Shown: positions 51,902-60,446 of the stretch, in pieces
Layout: each line of letters opens with the position of its first letter
Numbering within the stretch: position 1 is the stretch's first letter
NCBI GenBank assembly: GCA_023459215.1
Contig: JAEWVF010000023.1
Location: forward strand, 14,799-78,798
DNA: 64,000 nucleotides
Source: Chloroflexota bacterium
GTDB lineage: Bacteria; Chloroflexota; Anaerolineae; Anaerolineales; Villigracilaceae
Direction of reading: 5' to 3'
Notes under the pieces: model-generated
Seen by the model: the letters and a program-made list of their open reading frames with translations, nothing else
What the model was told of the DNA's origin: nothing
Database searches by the model: none
Translations under genes and position numbers: made by a program

Positions 51902-51934
51902 GAAAAAGGGAACGGGAGAAAAGCGCCGTTCCCT
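51902..51934. terminator. Terminator after the GH18 gene
   Basis: AGGGAACGG / CCGTTCCCT stem; five T follow on the minus strand, and GCTTTTTC follows on the plus strand. Confidence 0.8.
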
Positions 51935-51961
51935 GCTTTTTCAAAGGAATTGATGCAATGC

Positions 51962-52942
51962 TTACGGCTGGGATTTAACAATCTGGTCAATCGCAGCCAA
52001 CAGGGAATATTCATCCATCGTGTCTTGCGACAATGCCCAAAACATGATGCCAGAAGCGCGGCGCAGGGCCAGTTCGGTTTTGGCCTTCATGGTCGGGATG
52101 CCGTTGTAGTACTGGGTCGCGCCGGCATACTCAAACTCATCCACCTGGGCCGCCGCCGGGTCAGCCTGCACCATTTTGCGATAGGGCACCTCGCCAGGGC
52201 GGCTGTAAAACGGCACGCCCAGGACGGTCTTTTCGGCGCTCAAACCGCGCCCCTGCCAGTAATCGAGCGATTGTTCGGCCATCGCCAGGGTCGCATGGGC
52301 CTCGCGTGACAGGTCGTACACCATCAAGTTGACAAAATCCAAAACTTCGAACGCCTCGGTCGGGACGCCATCCGCATTCGACCCATAAGCAGCCACAGCG
52401 GTTGTCAGCAAAACATTTTCCGGCAAGGCGGCGCGCAATTCGCGCATCAGCGCCAGGTAATTGCCATCCGAAACGCCCGCAACCGGGTACTCCCAGTCAA
52501 TATCGACACCGTGCAGTTGGTATTCGGCGGCATAATTCACCAGATTCTGGACAAAAATCACGCGAATGGCCGGATCGGCGGCGATGGCTTCAAACTCCTT
52601 TTCGAGTCCCCAGCCGCCTACAGAGATGAGCACTTTCACCCCGTGCTGGTTCGCCGTTTCGACAATTTTTTTCAACTTCCACGGGTTGCTGACATCGCGC
52701 AAAGACCCATCCGGGCGGGGCAGGGCAAAGGCGTAGTTGATGTGAGTCAGCTTATCGTAAGCAATTAACTCCGGAATGGTATCTTCGGTAACATAAGCCA
52801 GGACGCGAAAACGCGGCGGGATGGGGGTGGAAGTTGCCACAGGGGTTTCAGTCTCAGGAAAAGGAGTGGGGGATGCCTTCTGCGGCAGGCATCCCCCCAG
52901 GAGAAGAAAAATGAAGCCCAAAGTCAGGAGAGTGCGCTTCAT
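51962..52942 (-). CDS. Glycoside hydrolase family 18 lipoprotein
   Basis: A 326-residue exported chitinase-fold protein. The signal peptide ends at lipobox LLGGC (Cys18), followed by a Pro/Thr linker. The TIM barrel contains KVLISVGGWG and the catalytic motif GVDIDWEYP (DxxDxDxE; its terminal Glu is the acid), then VNLMVYDLSR and GVPFYSRPGE. GH18 proteins cut chitin or GlcNAc-containing glycans through substrate-assisted catalysis. It lies 15 bp after the preceding glycosidase gene, at the end of the sugar-transport operon. Confidence 0.88.
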   Translation of the reverse strand: MKRTLLTLGFIFLLLGGCLPQKASPTPFPETETPVATSTPIPPRFRVLAYVTEDTIPELIAYDKLTHINYAFALPRPDGSLRDVSNPWKLKKIVETANQHGVKVLISVGGWGLEKEFEAIAADPAIRVIFVQNLVNYAAEYQLHGVDIDWEYPVAGVSDGNYLALMRELRAALPENVLLTTAVAAYGSNADGVPTEAFEVLDFVNLMVYDLSREAHATLAMAEQSLDYWQGRGLSAEKTVLGVPFYSRPGEVPYRKMVQADPAAAQVDEFEYAGATQYYNGIPTMKAKTELALRRASGIMFWALSQDTMDEYSLLAAIDQIVKSQP

Positions 52943-52956
52943 AATTTTAGATTCCC

Positions 52957-54339
52957 TTATTGTCCGGGCACGATATACAGGGTGATCGATTCGGGCGAAA
53001 GTTCAAGGGTATTGACCGATGCCAACTGTATGGAGGTATCCTGCTCGGCCTTGTGTTCCAAATCCAATTTCCATACTTGCGCCTGGCCACCGCTGAAATT
53101 ATCGAACTTAAGGTTGGCTGTTCGGGCTTCAGAGTTCAGGTTGATGACCATTACAGTCAATGCGCCATCAGCGCGCCGGGCGGCGTAAACACTGACATAC
53201 GGATGGTCGCTCGAGGCGTAGATGAGTTCCGAGCCAAAATGGCGGGTAAACATCTGGAAAGCCAGGCCGGTGCTGTACAACTCGGAGCGGCTCATCAGCC
53301 CATATTTACCGGTTACGGCAAATTGCTGGAGCATGGACACATCATACTTAAGCATCCGCCCGACGACATCGGCAAACCAGATGCCGTGGAAGTGCGAGTC
53401 GATGGTTCCTTCGCCGCCGGCATTCTCCACCCAGGATGAGTTGAACTCCGTAACCGCCACCGGCAGGTCTTTGCCGGTATTCTCGCGGATCATGGCATGC
53501 AAGCTTGGCAATAACACATCCCACTCGGCGGAATTGGCGCGCAAATGCTCTTTGAGCGGCGCCCCGGCGGTCATGGATTGCGGGAAGGGATAGCGATGCA
53601 CCGAGACAATATCCACCAGGTCGGCGTTGGTTTTGAGGAAAAGCACCAACCAGTCACTGTACTTTTGGCCCGAACCATTCTCTTGAATGGCAACAAACTG
53701 GCTCAACTCCGGCCCGACAAGCTGGATGCTCGGGTCGACTGCTTTCATCGCCTGGGCAAACAAGCGCCAATCTTGGGCAAACTGTTCGGCAGTATATTCA
53801 GGCAGGCGCATACCAACCTGGGTGGCATATAAATCGGGTTCGTTGCCAATGCCCCAGAAGCGCACGTTGTACTTCTTCTCGATGTTCATGTAACGCACCA
53901 ACTCGGCAGCTTCCGCCGGGGTGCTGGCGACCAAACGCACGTTGATAAACGGTTCCGCGCCCCACTGTTCGCAGAAAGCCATCAACATATCGAGTTGAGT
54001 GGGGGTCGGATTATTTTCATCCCCCCAACGGCCGCCCGGGAAACGCAGCACCTTGATGCCCAGGCTCGGAACTATATCGAGCACGGTCGGCGGAACCCCC
54101 AACCAAGGCCCCCAGTTGGTGCCAAAAAAGGTTGGGCTGATCTGCCCCAAAGACTGACCCGCGTCCACGTACAATCCGCCGGGCATGGGCGACGGTGCTG
54201 GCGTGAAGGTCGGTAACGGTTGAGCGGCATCCGTAGACGCGGGTTCAGTTGCAGAGGACGGGCTGGCAGGTTGGGCAGAACAAGCCAGCGAGGTAAATAG
54301 CAAACTAAAAAGCAGGCAAACGGCAAAGAAACGGTTCAT
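52957..54339 (-). CDS. Clan GH-A glycosidase-like lipoprotein
   Basis: A 460-residue exported protein: lipobox TSLAC (Cys20), Thr/Pro linker (21-55), then a TIM barrel and a C-terminal beta domain. The barrel shows RFPGGRWGDENNPT, acid/base RFWGIGNEPDLY (Glu of NEP) and nucleophile AVTEFNSSWVEN (Glu), an arrangement found in GH39/GH51/GH79-type enzymes such as arabinofuranosidases or xylosidases. The exact family is not decided. Four bp after the permease gene, it is part of the sugar-uptake operon and may release sugars for import. Confidence 0.8.
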   Translation of the reverse strand: MNRFFAVCLLFSLLFTSLACSAQPASPSSATEPASTDAAQPLPTFTPAPSPMPGGLYVDAGQSLGQISPTFFGTNWGPWLGVPPTVLDIVPSLGIKVLRFPGGRWGDENNPTPTQLDMLMAFCEQWGAEPFINVRLVASTPAEAAELVRYMNIEKKYNVRFWGIGNEPDLYATQVGMRLPEYTAEQFAQDWRLFAQAMKAVDPSIQLVGPELSQFVAIQENGSGQKYSDWLVLFLKTNADLVDIVSVHRYPFPQSMTAGAPLKEHLRANSAEWDVLLPSLHAMIRENTGKDLPVAVTEFNSSWVENAGGEGTIDSHFHGIWFADVVGRMLKYDVSMLQQFAVTGKYGLMSRSELYSTGLAFQMFTRHFGSELIYASSDHPYVSVYAARRADGALTVMVINLNSEARTANLKFDNFSGGQAQVWKLDLEHKAEQDTSIQLASVNTLELSPESITLYIVPGQ

Positions 54340-54343
54340 TCGA

Positions 54344-55411
54344 TTATTTATCGACGCCTGTCACCACAATACCCTGGATGAAGAAGCGCTGGGCGGCCAG
54401 GAAGAGCAGCAGCGGCGCAATCAGGGCCATCAACGAACCAGCCTGGATCAATTGCGGCTTCGAGCCATAAATCCCATTGAAAGTGGAAAGTGCAATGGAA
54501 ATCGGCCAGGCTTCGCGGTTGGTAGTCAGGTAAATCAACGGGCCAAAGTAATCGTTCCAGGAGTACACAATGTGGAAAACGGTCACCGCCATCAGCGCCG
54601 GGTAGGATTGCGGCAGAATGATCGACCAGAGCACGCGGAAGGGGCCTGCGCCGTCAATCATGGCGGCTTCATCCAGTTCGCGTGGCAGGGTCATGAAATA
54701 CTGGCGCAACAGGAAAACGTTGTAAGCGTTGGCGAAGAAAGCCGGCACAATCAACGGCAGCCAGGTTCCCACCCAACCGATGGATTGGAAGAAAGTATAG
54801 GTCGGGATAACGGTGACAAATCCGGGCAGGAAGATGGTCGAAATCAGCAGCACGAACAGGAAATCGCGCCCAGGGAAGCGGAAGCGGGCAAAACCGTAGG
54901 CAACCAGGGTACAGGAAATCACTGTGCCAAAGCCGGAGGTTACCGCATAATAAAAAGTGTTCCAAACCAGGCGCGGGAAGTCGATCGTTTCCCAAACTTC
55001 GGTATAGTTCGACCAGGTTGGGGAAAACTTCCAGGGGCGTTCCAGGGTGCGCCAGGCCAATTTGCAGACAATTTCACCGCGTTCCACGTTGTTCGGATCG
55101 ACAAAAGTGCTTTCCTGGCGACCTTTCTTGATAATTCCCATATCCTTGGTTTCAGTGGAGGCCGGGTCTTCGCCTTCGCAAGCGGACAGCGGCACGGTAT
55201 ACATCTCAACGCTTTTTCCGTTGTATTCCATCGTTGCCGGGGCGGCCGGCCAAATTGGACCGCCGATGATGGAAATCTGCTCGGTGGTTTTCAACGAGGT
55301 TAGCACCATGAACAGGAAGGGCATCAAGAACAGGGCCAGGATGGCAAGCACCAGCGCAGTTACAAAAAAGGAGTTCAAACCATTGGTGATATTTGTGCGG
55401 GTCAGTTTCAT
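54344..55411 (-). CDS. Carbohydrate ABC transporter permease (MalG type)
   Basis: A 355-residue inner-membrane protein with six helices and the EAA motif ELDEAAMIDGAGPFRVLWSI, which contacts the ATPase. An extra extracytoplasmic segment of about 90 residues lies between helix 1 and helix 2 (IGGPIWPAAPATMEYNGKSV ... TWSNYTEVWET), which most MalG proteins have in shorter form. Start ATG 55411 lies 8 nt after AAGGAG, which overlaps the stop codon of the MalF-type gene. No cognate ATPase is in the window; a shared MsiK/UgpC-like ATPase elsewhere is expected. Confidence 0.9.
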   Translation of the reverse strand: MKLTRTNITNGLNSFFVTALVLAILALFLMPFLFMVLTSLKTTEQISIIGGPIWPAAPATMEYNGKSVEMYTVPLSACEGEDPASTETKDMGIIKKGRQESTFVDPNNVERGEIVCKLAWRTLERPWKFSPTWSNYTEVWETIDFPRLVWNTFYYAVTSGFGTVISCTLVAYGFARFRFPGRDFLFVLLISTIFLPGFVTVIPTYTFFQSIGWVGTWLPLIVPAFFANAYNVFLLRQYFMTLPRELDEAAMIDGAGPFRVLWSIILPQSYPALMAVTVFHIVYSWNDYFGPLIYLTTNREAWPISIALSTFNGIYGSKPQLIQAGSLMALIAPLLLFLAAQRFFIQGIVVTGVDK

Positions 55412-55423
55412 TATTTCCACTCC

Positions 55424-56440
55424 TTATGATTTCGCTTCACCGGCGTAATAAACCCAGTATTTGGCTGTCGAGAACAGGATAACGGTAACAATCATGATAA
55501 AGATGAAGAGCAGCCAGGCCATGGTCGAGCCATAACTCATATTTTGGAAAGTGAAGAAGGTTTTATACAGATACAGGTTGTAGAACATCGTCGCGCCGCC
55601 AGGGCGGCCGGTGCCAGAGTTAACCACCAGCGGCACCAGGAAGTATTGGAATAAACCAACCACACTCAAGACCAGGTTATAGAAAATAACCGGCGAAATC
55701 ATCGGGAAAGTCACATTCCAGAAAGTCTGCCAGCCATTGGCCCCATCCACCTTGGAAGCGTCATACAATTCGGTCGGCACACTCTGCAAACCGGCCAGCA
55801 TAATCAGCATGGCATTGCCGATGCCCCAAATGCCCATGATGACATAAGTTGGATAAACCCAGTTGACATCATTGGCCCAGTTGGGCAGGGACTCGCGCGG
55901 GAAACCCATTGCCATCAACCCGCGGTTGATCCAGCCAGCCTCGGGGTTGAGAATGCCGCCCCACAGGAAAACTGCCGCCACGAACGGAACAATGTAAGGC
56001 ATGTAGAACATACTGCGGAAGAAGTATGTTCCAACCAGGTGCTTGTTGTTCATCAGCAGGGCAATCAGCAGCGGCAGGAAAATCCCAACAGGCAGGGCGA
56101 TCAGGCCAAAGCGAAGGGTGATGGCGAGAGAACCGGGTGTCTGGCTCTTAAACCACATGCTGGGGTTAAGCCCCAGTTGCCCGTCCTTGAACAACTCGGC
56201 CCAGTTCTGCAGGCCGACGAACTTCGGGGCGCTCAAAATGCCGTCCGTAATTCTCAGTTCCATGAAGCTGAAAATCAGGCTGGCGATAATCGGGAGCAGG
56301 GTAAAAGCAATGAACCCGAAAATCCACGGAGAAAGAAAGGCCAACCCCAGCCGCATCTCGCGCTTCGCCATTGGCGGCAATTCACGAATGGATTTCAGGC
56401 TTGGAAGTTTTGGCAGTCCACGACTTAGTTGTTCAAACAT
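55424..56440 (-). CDS. Carbohydrate ABC transporter permease (MalF type)
   Basis: A 338-residue membrane protein with six helices. The EAA motif is PTELYDASKVDGANGWQTFW and the first helix is LAFLSPWIFGFIAFTLLPI. With the MalG-type partner it forms the channel of a CUT1-family importer. Strong AAGGAG lies before ATG 56440. It is second in the transport operon after the binding protein; a 26-bp perfect palindrome (56566-56591) lies between them and may reduce its expression relative to the binding protein. Confidence 0.9.
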   Translation of the reverse strand: MFEQLSRGLPKLPSLKSIRELPPMAKREMRLGLAFLSPWIFGFIAFTLLPIIASLIFSFMELRITDGILSAPKFVGLQNWAELFKDGQLGLNPSMWFKSQTPGSLAITLRFGLIALPVGIFLPLLIALLMNNKHLVGTYFFRSMFYMPYIVPFVAAVFLWGGILNPEAGWINRGLMAMGFPRESLPNWANDVNWVYPTYVIMGIWGIGNAMLIMLAGLQSVPTELYDASKVDGANGWQTFWNVTFPMISPVIFYNLVLSVVGLFQYFLVPLVVNSGTGRPGGATMFYNLYLYKTFFTFQNMSYGSTMAWLLFIFIMIVTVILFSTAKYWVYYAGEAKS

Positions 56441-56565
56441 AGCTACTCCTTAAGGTGGTTTTCCCTGGTAGATAATCAAAAAAATTCTACGATGATAAAA
56501 AAAATATTATCAGCCCAGGCGGAGCCGAAAGAAACCGGAATAAATTGAAATGATTGCTGAAAATC

Positions 56566-56591
56566 GGGCGGGGTGAATATTCACCCCGCCC
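56566..56591. terminator. Hairpin between binding-protein and permease genes
   Basis: GGGCGGGGTGAAT / ATTCACCCCGCCC is a perfect 26-bp palindrome followed on the minus strand by GATTTTC. It probably ends most transcripts after the binding protein or protects the mRNA, giving excess binding protein. Confidence 0.7.
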
Positions 56592-56608
56592 AGGGTATAC
56601 CGTAGCAA

Positions 56609-58120
56609 TTACTTGTTGTAAATCGCGTTGACGTCGTCGATCATCTTCTGCCATTCGGCATCGAAATCGAGTTGGTCAGGAGCGGTGTTCTGGATCAGGT
56701 CGAAGAAGGTCTGCTGGCGGGCCCAGGCTTCGTTCCAGTTGGGTTGCCACTGTTCAGCGCTGGGATTGTCAGGATAAGCGAGACCGGCCTGGAAGACAGC
56801 CCAGGTTTCGTCGGTGGTGAAGGCGTAGCGTTCCTTGACAGAATTAAGGTAAGCATCCTGGTACTGGGGCAGGGCGGGGAAGCCACCGTAAGGAGCGGCA
56901 ACATCGTCAGTGCCAACAACCAGAACTTCAACGCCGCGCGGGCCGATCAAGAACTTGAGGACTTCGAAGGCAGCTTCGGGGTTCTTGGTGCCTTTCCAAA
57001 CGCGGAAGGTGTCAGCGTCGACACGGCCGTGAGGCACGCCATCATCGCCAACGGGCATGGCGCCAGCCTGGAACTCGAGGCCAGCGGCAGCGAAATCGCC
57101 CAAGCAGCAGGTGTACCAGATTGGGGTGATCGCCATGGCGGCCTTGCCAGAGTTGAACAGGTTGCCATTGCCGAATTCAGCAGCGCCAGCGAGCGGGCCG
57201 GTGGCCATGAAGGGCTGTTCGCCGTACATGCCATCGTAGTACCACTTGAGGGCTTCTTTCCAGCTTTCGGGGAAGTTGACCGAGTAGCTGCCCTTGGCAT
57301 CGCCATCGACGATGTCAGCGGCGCCGGCGCGGAAGGCGCCAGCATACGTAACGTGCGTCTGCCACTGGGGAGCGTAACCAACCTGGACCAGGGCGGAGGC
57401 ATCGAAGCCTTCCTGGGTCGCATCAACACCATTGGCGTCAACGGTCAGGCGCTTGGCAACCTCGGTGAAGGTTTCCCAGTTCCAGTCGACCATCTGGCCA
57501 TCGAGTTCATACTGTTCGCCATATTTGCTGGGGGGCACAGCCAGGCCAGCTTCTTCGAACATGGCAGGAACATAGAACACGGCGGAGGGGAAGACGAGGA
57601 AGGGCAGGCCAACCTGGCCTTCCTCGGTCTGGTAGAACTCAACCAGAGCGGGATCGTAAACGGAAACATCGAAGCCGGATTTCTCGATATAGGGAGCCAA
57701 ATCAAGCCACTGGCCGTAGAAGGCGGCAGAGCCACCCCAACCAACGGGGCCGATGATGTCGGGGCCGTTGCCGGAAGCAATCTGGGTCGCGAGGGTATCA
57801 CGAGCGGCATCGTAAGGAACGATCTCGAGCACGAGTTCGATTTGATCCTGGGAAGCGTTGAATTCATCAACGATCTTCTGCTGGCCGGCTTCCTGTTCAG
57901 GATTGGTGCCGGTGCCGAGACCCACAAACCAGCGGATCTGGACTTTTTCGCCGGAGGCGGCGGGTTCTTCAGCGGCGGGAGCTTCGGCAGCGGGTTCTTC
58001 AGCGGCAGGAGCTTCGGCAGCGGGTTCTTCAGCAGCGGGGGCAGGGGTCGCCGGAGCGCAAGCGGCCAAAATCATGGACGCGATGACAAGCAACATCGCA
58101 ATAACGGACAGTTTCTTCAT
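56609..58120 (-). CDS. Extracellular sugar-binding lipoprotein of the ABC importer
   Basis: A 503-residue SBP. The signal peptide ends at lipobox ILAAC (Cys21), followed by an Ala/Glu/Pro linker of repeated AAEEPAAEAP (residues 30-55) and the two-lobed CUT1 binding domain (QQKIVDEFNASQDQIELVLE, IASGNGPDIIGPVGWGG, QVGLPFLVFPSAVFYVPAMF, AFEVLKFLIGPRGVEVL). Trp/Tyr are abundant in the cleft region, as expected for oligosaccharides. It follows the LacI gene on the same strand and precedes the two permeases. Strong AAAGGAGAA upstream fits high expression. Confidence 0.92.
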   Translation of the reverse strand: MKKLSVIAMLLVIASMILAACAPATPAPAAEEPAAEAPAAEEPAAEAPAAEEPAASGEKVQIRWFVGLGTGTNPEQEAGQQKIVDEFNASQDQIELVLEIVPYDAARDTLATQIASGNGPDIIGPVGWGGSAAFYGQWLDLAPYIEKSGFDVSVYDPALVEFYQTEEGQVGLPFLVFPSAVFYVPAMFEEAGLAVPPSKYGEQYELDGQMVDWNWETFTEVAKRLTVDANGVDATQEGFDASALVQVGYAPQWQTHVTYAGAFRAGAADIVDGDAKGSYSVNFPESWKEALKWYYDGMYGEQPFMATGPLAGAAEFGNGNLFNSGKAAMAITPIWYTCCLGDFAAAGLEFQAGAMPVGDDGVPHGRVDADTFRVWKGTKNPEAAFEVLKFLIGPRGVEVLVVGTDDVAAPYGGFPALPQYQDAYLNSVKERYAFTTDETWAVFQAGLAYPDNPSAEQWQPNWNEAWARQQTFFDLIQNTAPDQLDFDAEWQKMIDDVNAIYNK

Positions 58121-58225
58121 GGTGATTATTCTCCTTTTGGAATGGTTAGAAACATTTTGAACCAGACGGTAAATTGATTCTTCGCTTTGTGGGATATAAA
58201 CAACCTCCTTTCAGGTTCTTTTTCT

Positions 58226-59257
58226 TTAGTAGTCAGAGGCATGACATCCACAGGATTCGCGGATGACAATTTCGGTGGGGAGCAGGGTCTCGCATTGGGC
58301 TTCGCCGTTTCGCAGCAGGTTGACAAGCTGCTGGGCGGCCACCCGGCCAACATCCAGCGTTGGCGCGCGGACAGTTGTCAGCGCCGGGGTCAGCGAGGAG
58401 GATGTGCGCTGGTCATCGAACCCGACCACGGAAACATCCTGCGGGACATGTTTTCCAGAGTCACGTAAAGCGCCAAGGACGCCAACGGCGGCATCATCGT
58501 CGCCGGCAAAAACAGCGTCAAACTCAAGACCGTTCAACAGGGCGTCAGTGATGGTCATGGCCGCGATGTGGCGCTCAAACTCACCAGGCAGAACCAGCAA
58601 CGGGTCATATTCGATCCCGTTCTCTTCAAGCGCTTTGCGATAACCCAATTCGCGCCAGTAAGAGTCTTGTTGGCCTTCCGGGCCGCGCAGGTAAACAATC
58701 CGGCGGCGATGGTGAACTTTGATCAGGTGCTCAACGATTTTGAAGGAAGCGGCCTTGTTTTCGATATTGACACAGGGGATTTTCAAATCTTCCGGGGGTG
58801 TGCGATAAACCATCACAACCGGGAATTCAGCTTCATACAGATGGCGGATGTCGGCTTCATCCATGCTATCAGCGTAAACAATCAGTCCGTCGGTATTGTT
58901 CGGGCCAAGCGGCATCCCGCCATGTCCGCCGCGCAGCGACAAATTGTTGCTGGAAATTAAAAGATTGAGACCGTATTCCCCCACCACTGTCTCAATCCCA
59001 TTCAACATTGGGCCAAAAAAATCGCCATAAATATTGAAAGAAACCATCAAGCCAATTGCGTTTGTGCGATTTGTGGCCAAATTTCGAGCCGCCACATGCG
59101 GTGTATAGCGCAATTCTTTCATCACAAATTGGATGCGCTGGGCCACATCTTCGGAAACCGGGGCAGTCTGATTAATGAATCGACTGACCGTAGCCACAGA
59201 TACATCGGCCTGGCGGGCAACATCTCGGATGGTAACTGACGAAGATTTACGAGTCAT
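58226..59257 (-). CDS. LacI-family transcriptional regulator
   Basis: A 343-residue repressor. Residues 6-58 hold the HTH and hinge (VTIRDVARQADVSVATVSRF, then HVAARNLATNRTNAIGLMV); the rest is a periplasmic-binding-like sugar sensor (DGLIVYADSMDEADIRHLYE, FDAVFAGDDDAAVGVLGALR, VSVVGFDDQRTSSSLTPALT). The tail RESCGCHASDY carries two Cys and His, a common ending in this group. Three tandem AACCGGTT-type palindromes lie 25 bp upstream, between it and the divergent GH130 gene, so it probably represses itself and both directions. The inducer is likely an imported or processed sugar. Confidence 0.92.
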   Translation of the reverse strand: MTRKSSSVTIRDVARQADVSVATVSRFINQTAPVSEDVAQRIQFVMKELRYTPHVAARNLATNRTNAIGLMVSFNIYGDFFGPMLNGIETVVGEYGLNLLISSNNLSLRGGHGGMPLGPNNTDGLIVYADSMDEADIRHLYEAEFPVVMVYRTPPEDLKIPCVNIENKAASFKIVEHLIKVHHRRRIVYLRGPEGQQDSYWRELGYRKALEENGIEYDPLLVLPGEFERHIAAMTITDALLNGLEFDAVFAGDDDAAVGVLGALRDSGKHVPQDVSVVGFDDQRTSSSLTPALTTVRAPTLDVGRVAAQQLVNLLRNGEAQCETLLPTEIVIRESCGCHASDY

Positions 59258-59281
59258 GATTTTCCGTGATACAATCTGTGC

Positions 59282-59317
59282 AACCGGTTACAGTAACCGG
59301 TTTCAGTAACCGGTTAC
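59282..59317. promoter_or_regulatory. Three tandem LacI-type operators
   Basis: AACCGGTTACAGT (59282), AACCGGTTTCAGT (59295) and AACCGGTTAC (59308) repeat with a 13-bp period. Each centre is the palindrome AACCGGTT with the CG core typical of LacI-family sites. They lie between lacI-like and GH130 genes. Confidence 0.8.
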
Positions 59318-59412
59318 ATATTAACATTTTTTTAACACAGAGTCAATACCCTGAAACCACATTTTCTGAAAACTGGAACAAGAATCACCCTGACACAACA
59401 AGGAGAATTGCC

Positions 59413-60390
59413 ATGCCCGCCAGCCCATTTATCATCCCTAATATTCCCTGGGAGGAGCGTCCAGCCAACAACTCCGATGTGGTCTGGCGCTATAGCGCCA
59501 ACCCGATCATCCCACGCGACCTGATTCCCACCTCCAACAGCATCTTCAACAGCGCTGTTGTTCCTTTTGAAGGCAAATTTGCCGGGGTATTTCGCTGCGA
59601 TAACAAAAAACGCGAGATGAACCTGCATGTCGGCTTCAGCGATGACGCCATTAACTGGAAGCTCGGCCACGATCCTATCGAATGGCTGTGCGACGACCCG
59701 GAAATTGGCCGCTACCAGTACCGCTACGATCCGCGTGTTACCTGGCTCGAAGACCGCTATTATGTCAGTTGGTGCAACGGCTATCATGGCCCGACCATTG
59801 GCATCGGCTACACCTACGATTTCAAGAAATTCCATTTTCTCGAAAACGCCCTGCTGCCCTTCAACCGCAACGGCGTTCTTTTTCCGCGCAAAATCAACGG
59901 CAAATTCGTCATGCTCAGCCGCCCCAGCGACAACGGCCACACCCCCTTCGGCGACATCTACATCAGCCAAAGCCCCGATATGGTTCACTGGGGCCAGCAC
60001 CGCTTCGTGATGGGCACAAAGGGCGGATGGCAATCGACCAAAATCGGCGCCGGCCCGACGCCCATCGAAACCCCCGAAGGCTGGCTGATGTTCTACCATG
60101 GCGTTCTGACCTCCTGCAACGGGTTCGTTTACTCCTTTGGCGCAGCCCTGCTCGATCTTGACCAGCCCTGGAAGGTGATTTATCGCGGTTCCTCCTATCT
60201 TCTCTCACCCCAGACGCTCTACGAATGCGTTGGCGATGTGCCCAACGTCGCTTTCCCCTGCGCCGCGCTCTACGATCAGCCCAGCGACCGCATCGCCATC
60301 TACTATGGCGGAGCCGATACGGTCACGGCCCTGGCCTTTACCAAAGTCGGTGATGTGCTCGAATGGCTGAAACACAATTCCGAGTTATAA
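59413..60390 (+). CDS. GH130-family beta-mannoside phosphorylase-like enzyme
   Basis: A 325-residue five-bladed-propeller protein of the GH130 family, which phosphorolyses beta-1,4- or 1,2-mannosides to mannose 1-phosphate. Typical segments: NPIIPRDLIPTSNSIFNSAV, YQYRYDPRVTWLEDRYYVSW (catalytic Asp region), RNGVLFPRKINGKFVMLSRP and GAGPTPIETPEGWLMFYHGV. The start ATG 59413 follows AAGGAGAA; an earlier in-frame ATG at 59266 would cross the operators and is unlikely. It heads an operon with the SIS gene, divergent from LacI. The exact linkage is not deducible. Confidence 0.88.
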   Translation: MPASPFIIPNIPWEERPANNSDVVWRYSANPIIPRDLIPTSNSIFNSAVVPFEGKFAGVFRCDNKKREMNLHVGFSDDAINWKLGHDPIEWLCDDPEIGRYQYRYDPRVTWLEDRYYVSWCNGYHGPTIGIGYTYDFKKFHFLENALLPFNRNGVLFPRKINGKFVMLSRPSDNGHTPFGDIYISQSPDMVHWGQHRFVMGTKGGWQSTKIGAGPTPIETPEGWLMFYHGVLTSCNGFVYSFGAALLDLDQPWKVIYRGSSYLLSPQTLYECVGDVPNVAFPCAALYDQPSDRIAIYYGGADTVTALAFTKVGDVLEWLKHNSEL

Positions 60391-60397
60391 AAAAAAT

Positions 60398-60432
60398 AAA
60401 CCCTAAAGGTTTTAGAAACCTTTAGGGTTTTT
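60398..60432 (+). terminator. Hairpin between GH130 and SIS genes
   Basis: A perfect 15-bp stem AAACCCTAAAGGTTT / AAACCTTTAGGGTTT with a 3-nt loop is followed by TTC. It would partly terminate GH130 transcripts, lowering SIS gene expression. Confidence 0.75.
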
Positions 60433-60446
60433 CTAAAAGGAAACCC

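Noticed and set aside
56672..58177. Plus-strand frame of 501 codons opposite the sugar-binding protein
   Set aside because: Gly/Ser-rich antisense shadow of a strongly coding gene with lipobox and family motifs.
59266..59412. Earlier GH130 start (MIQSVQPVTVTGF)
   Set aside because: It would cover the three operators; the ATG at 59413 has AAGGAGAA and starts the family domain.
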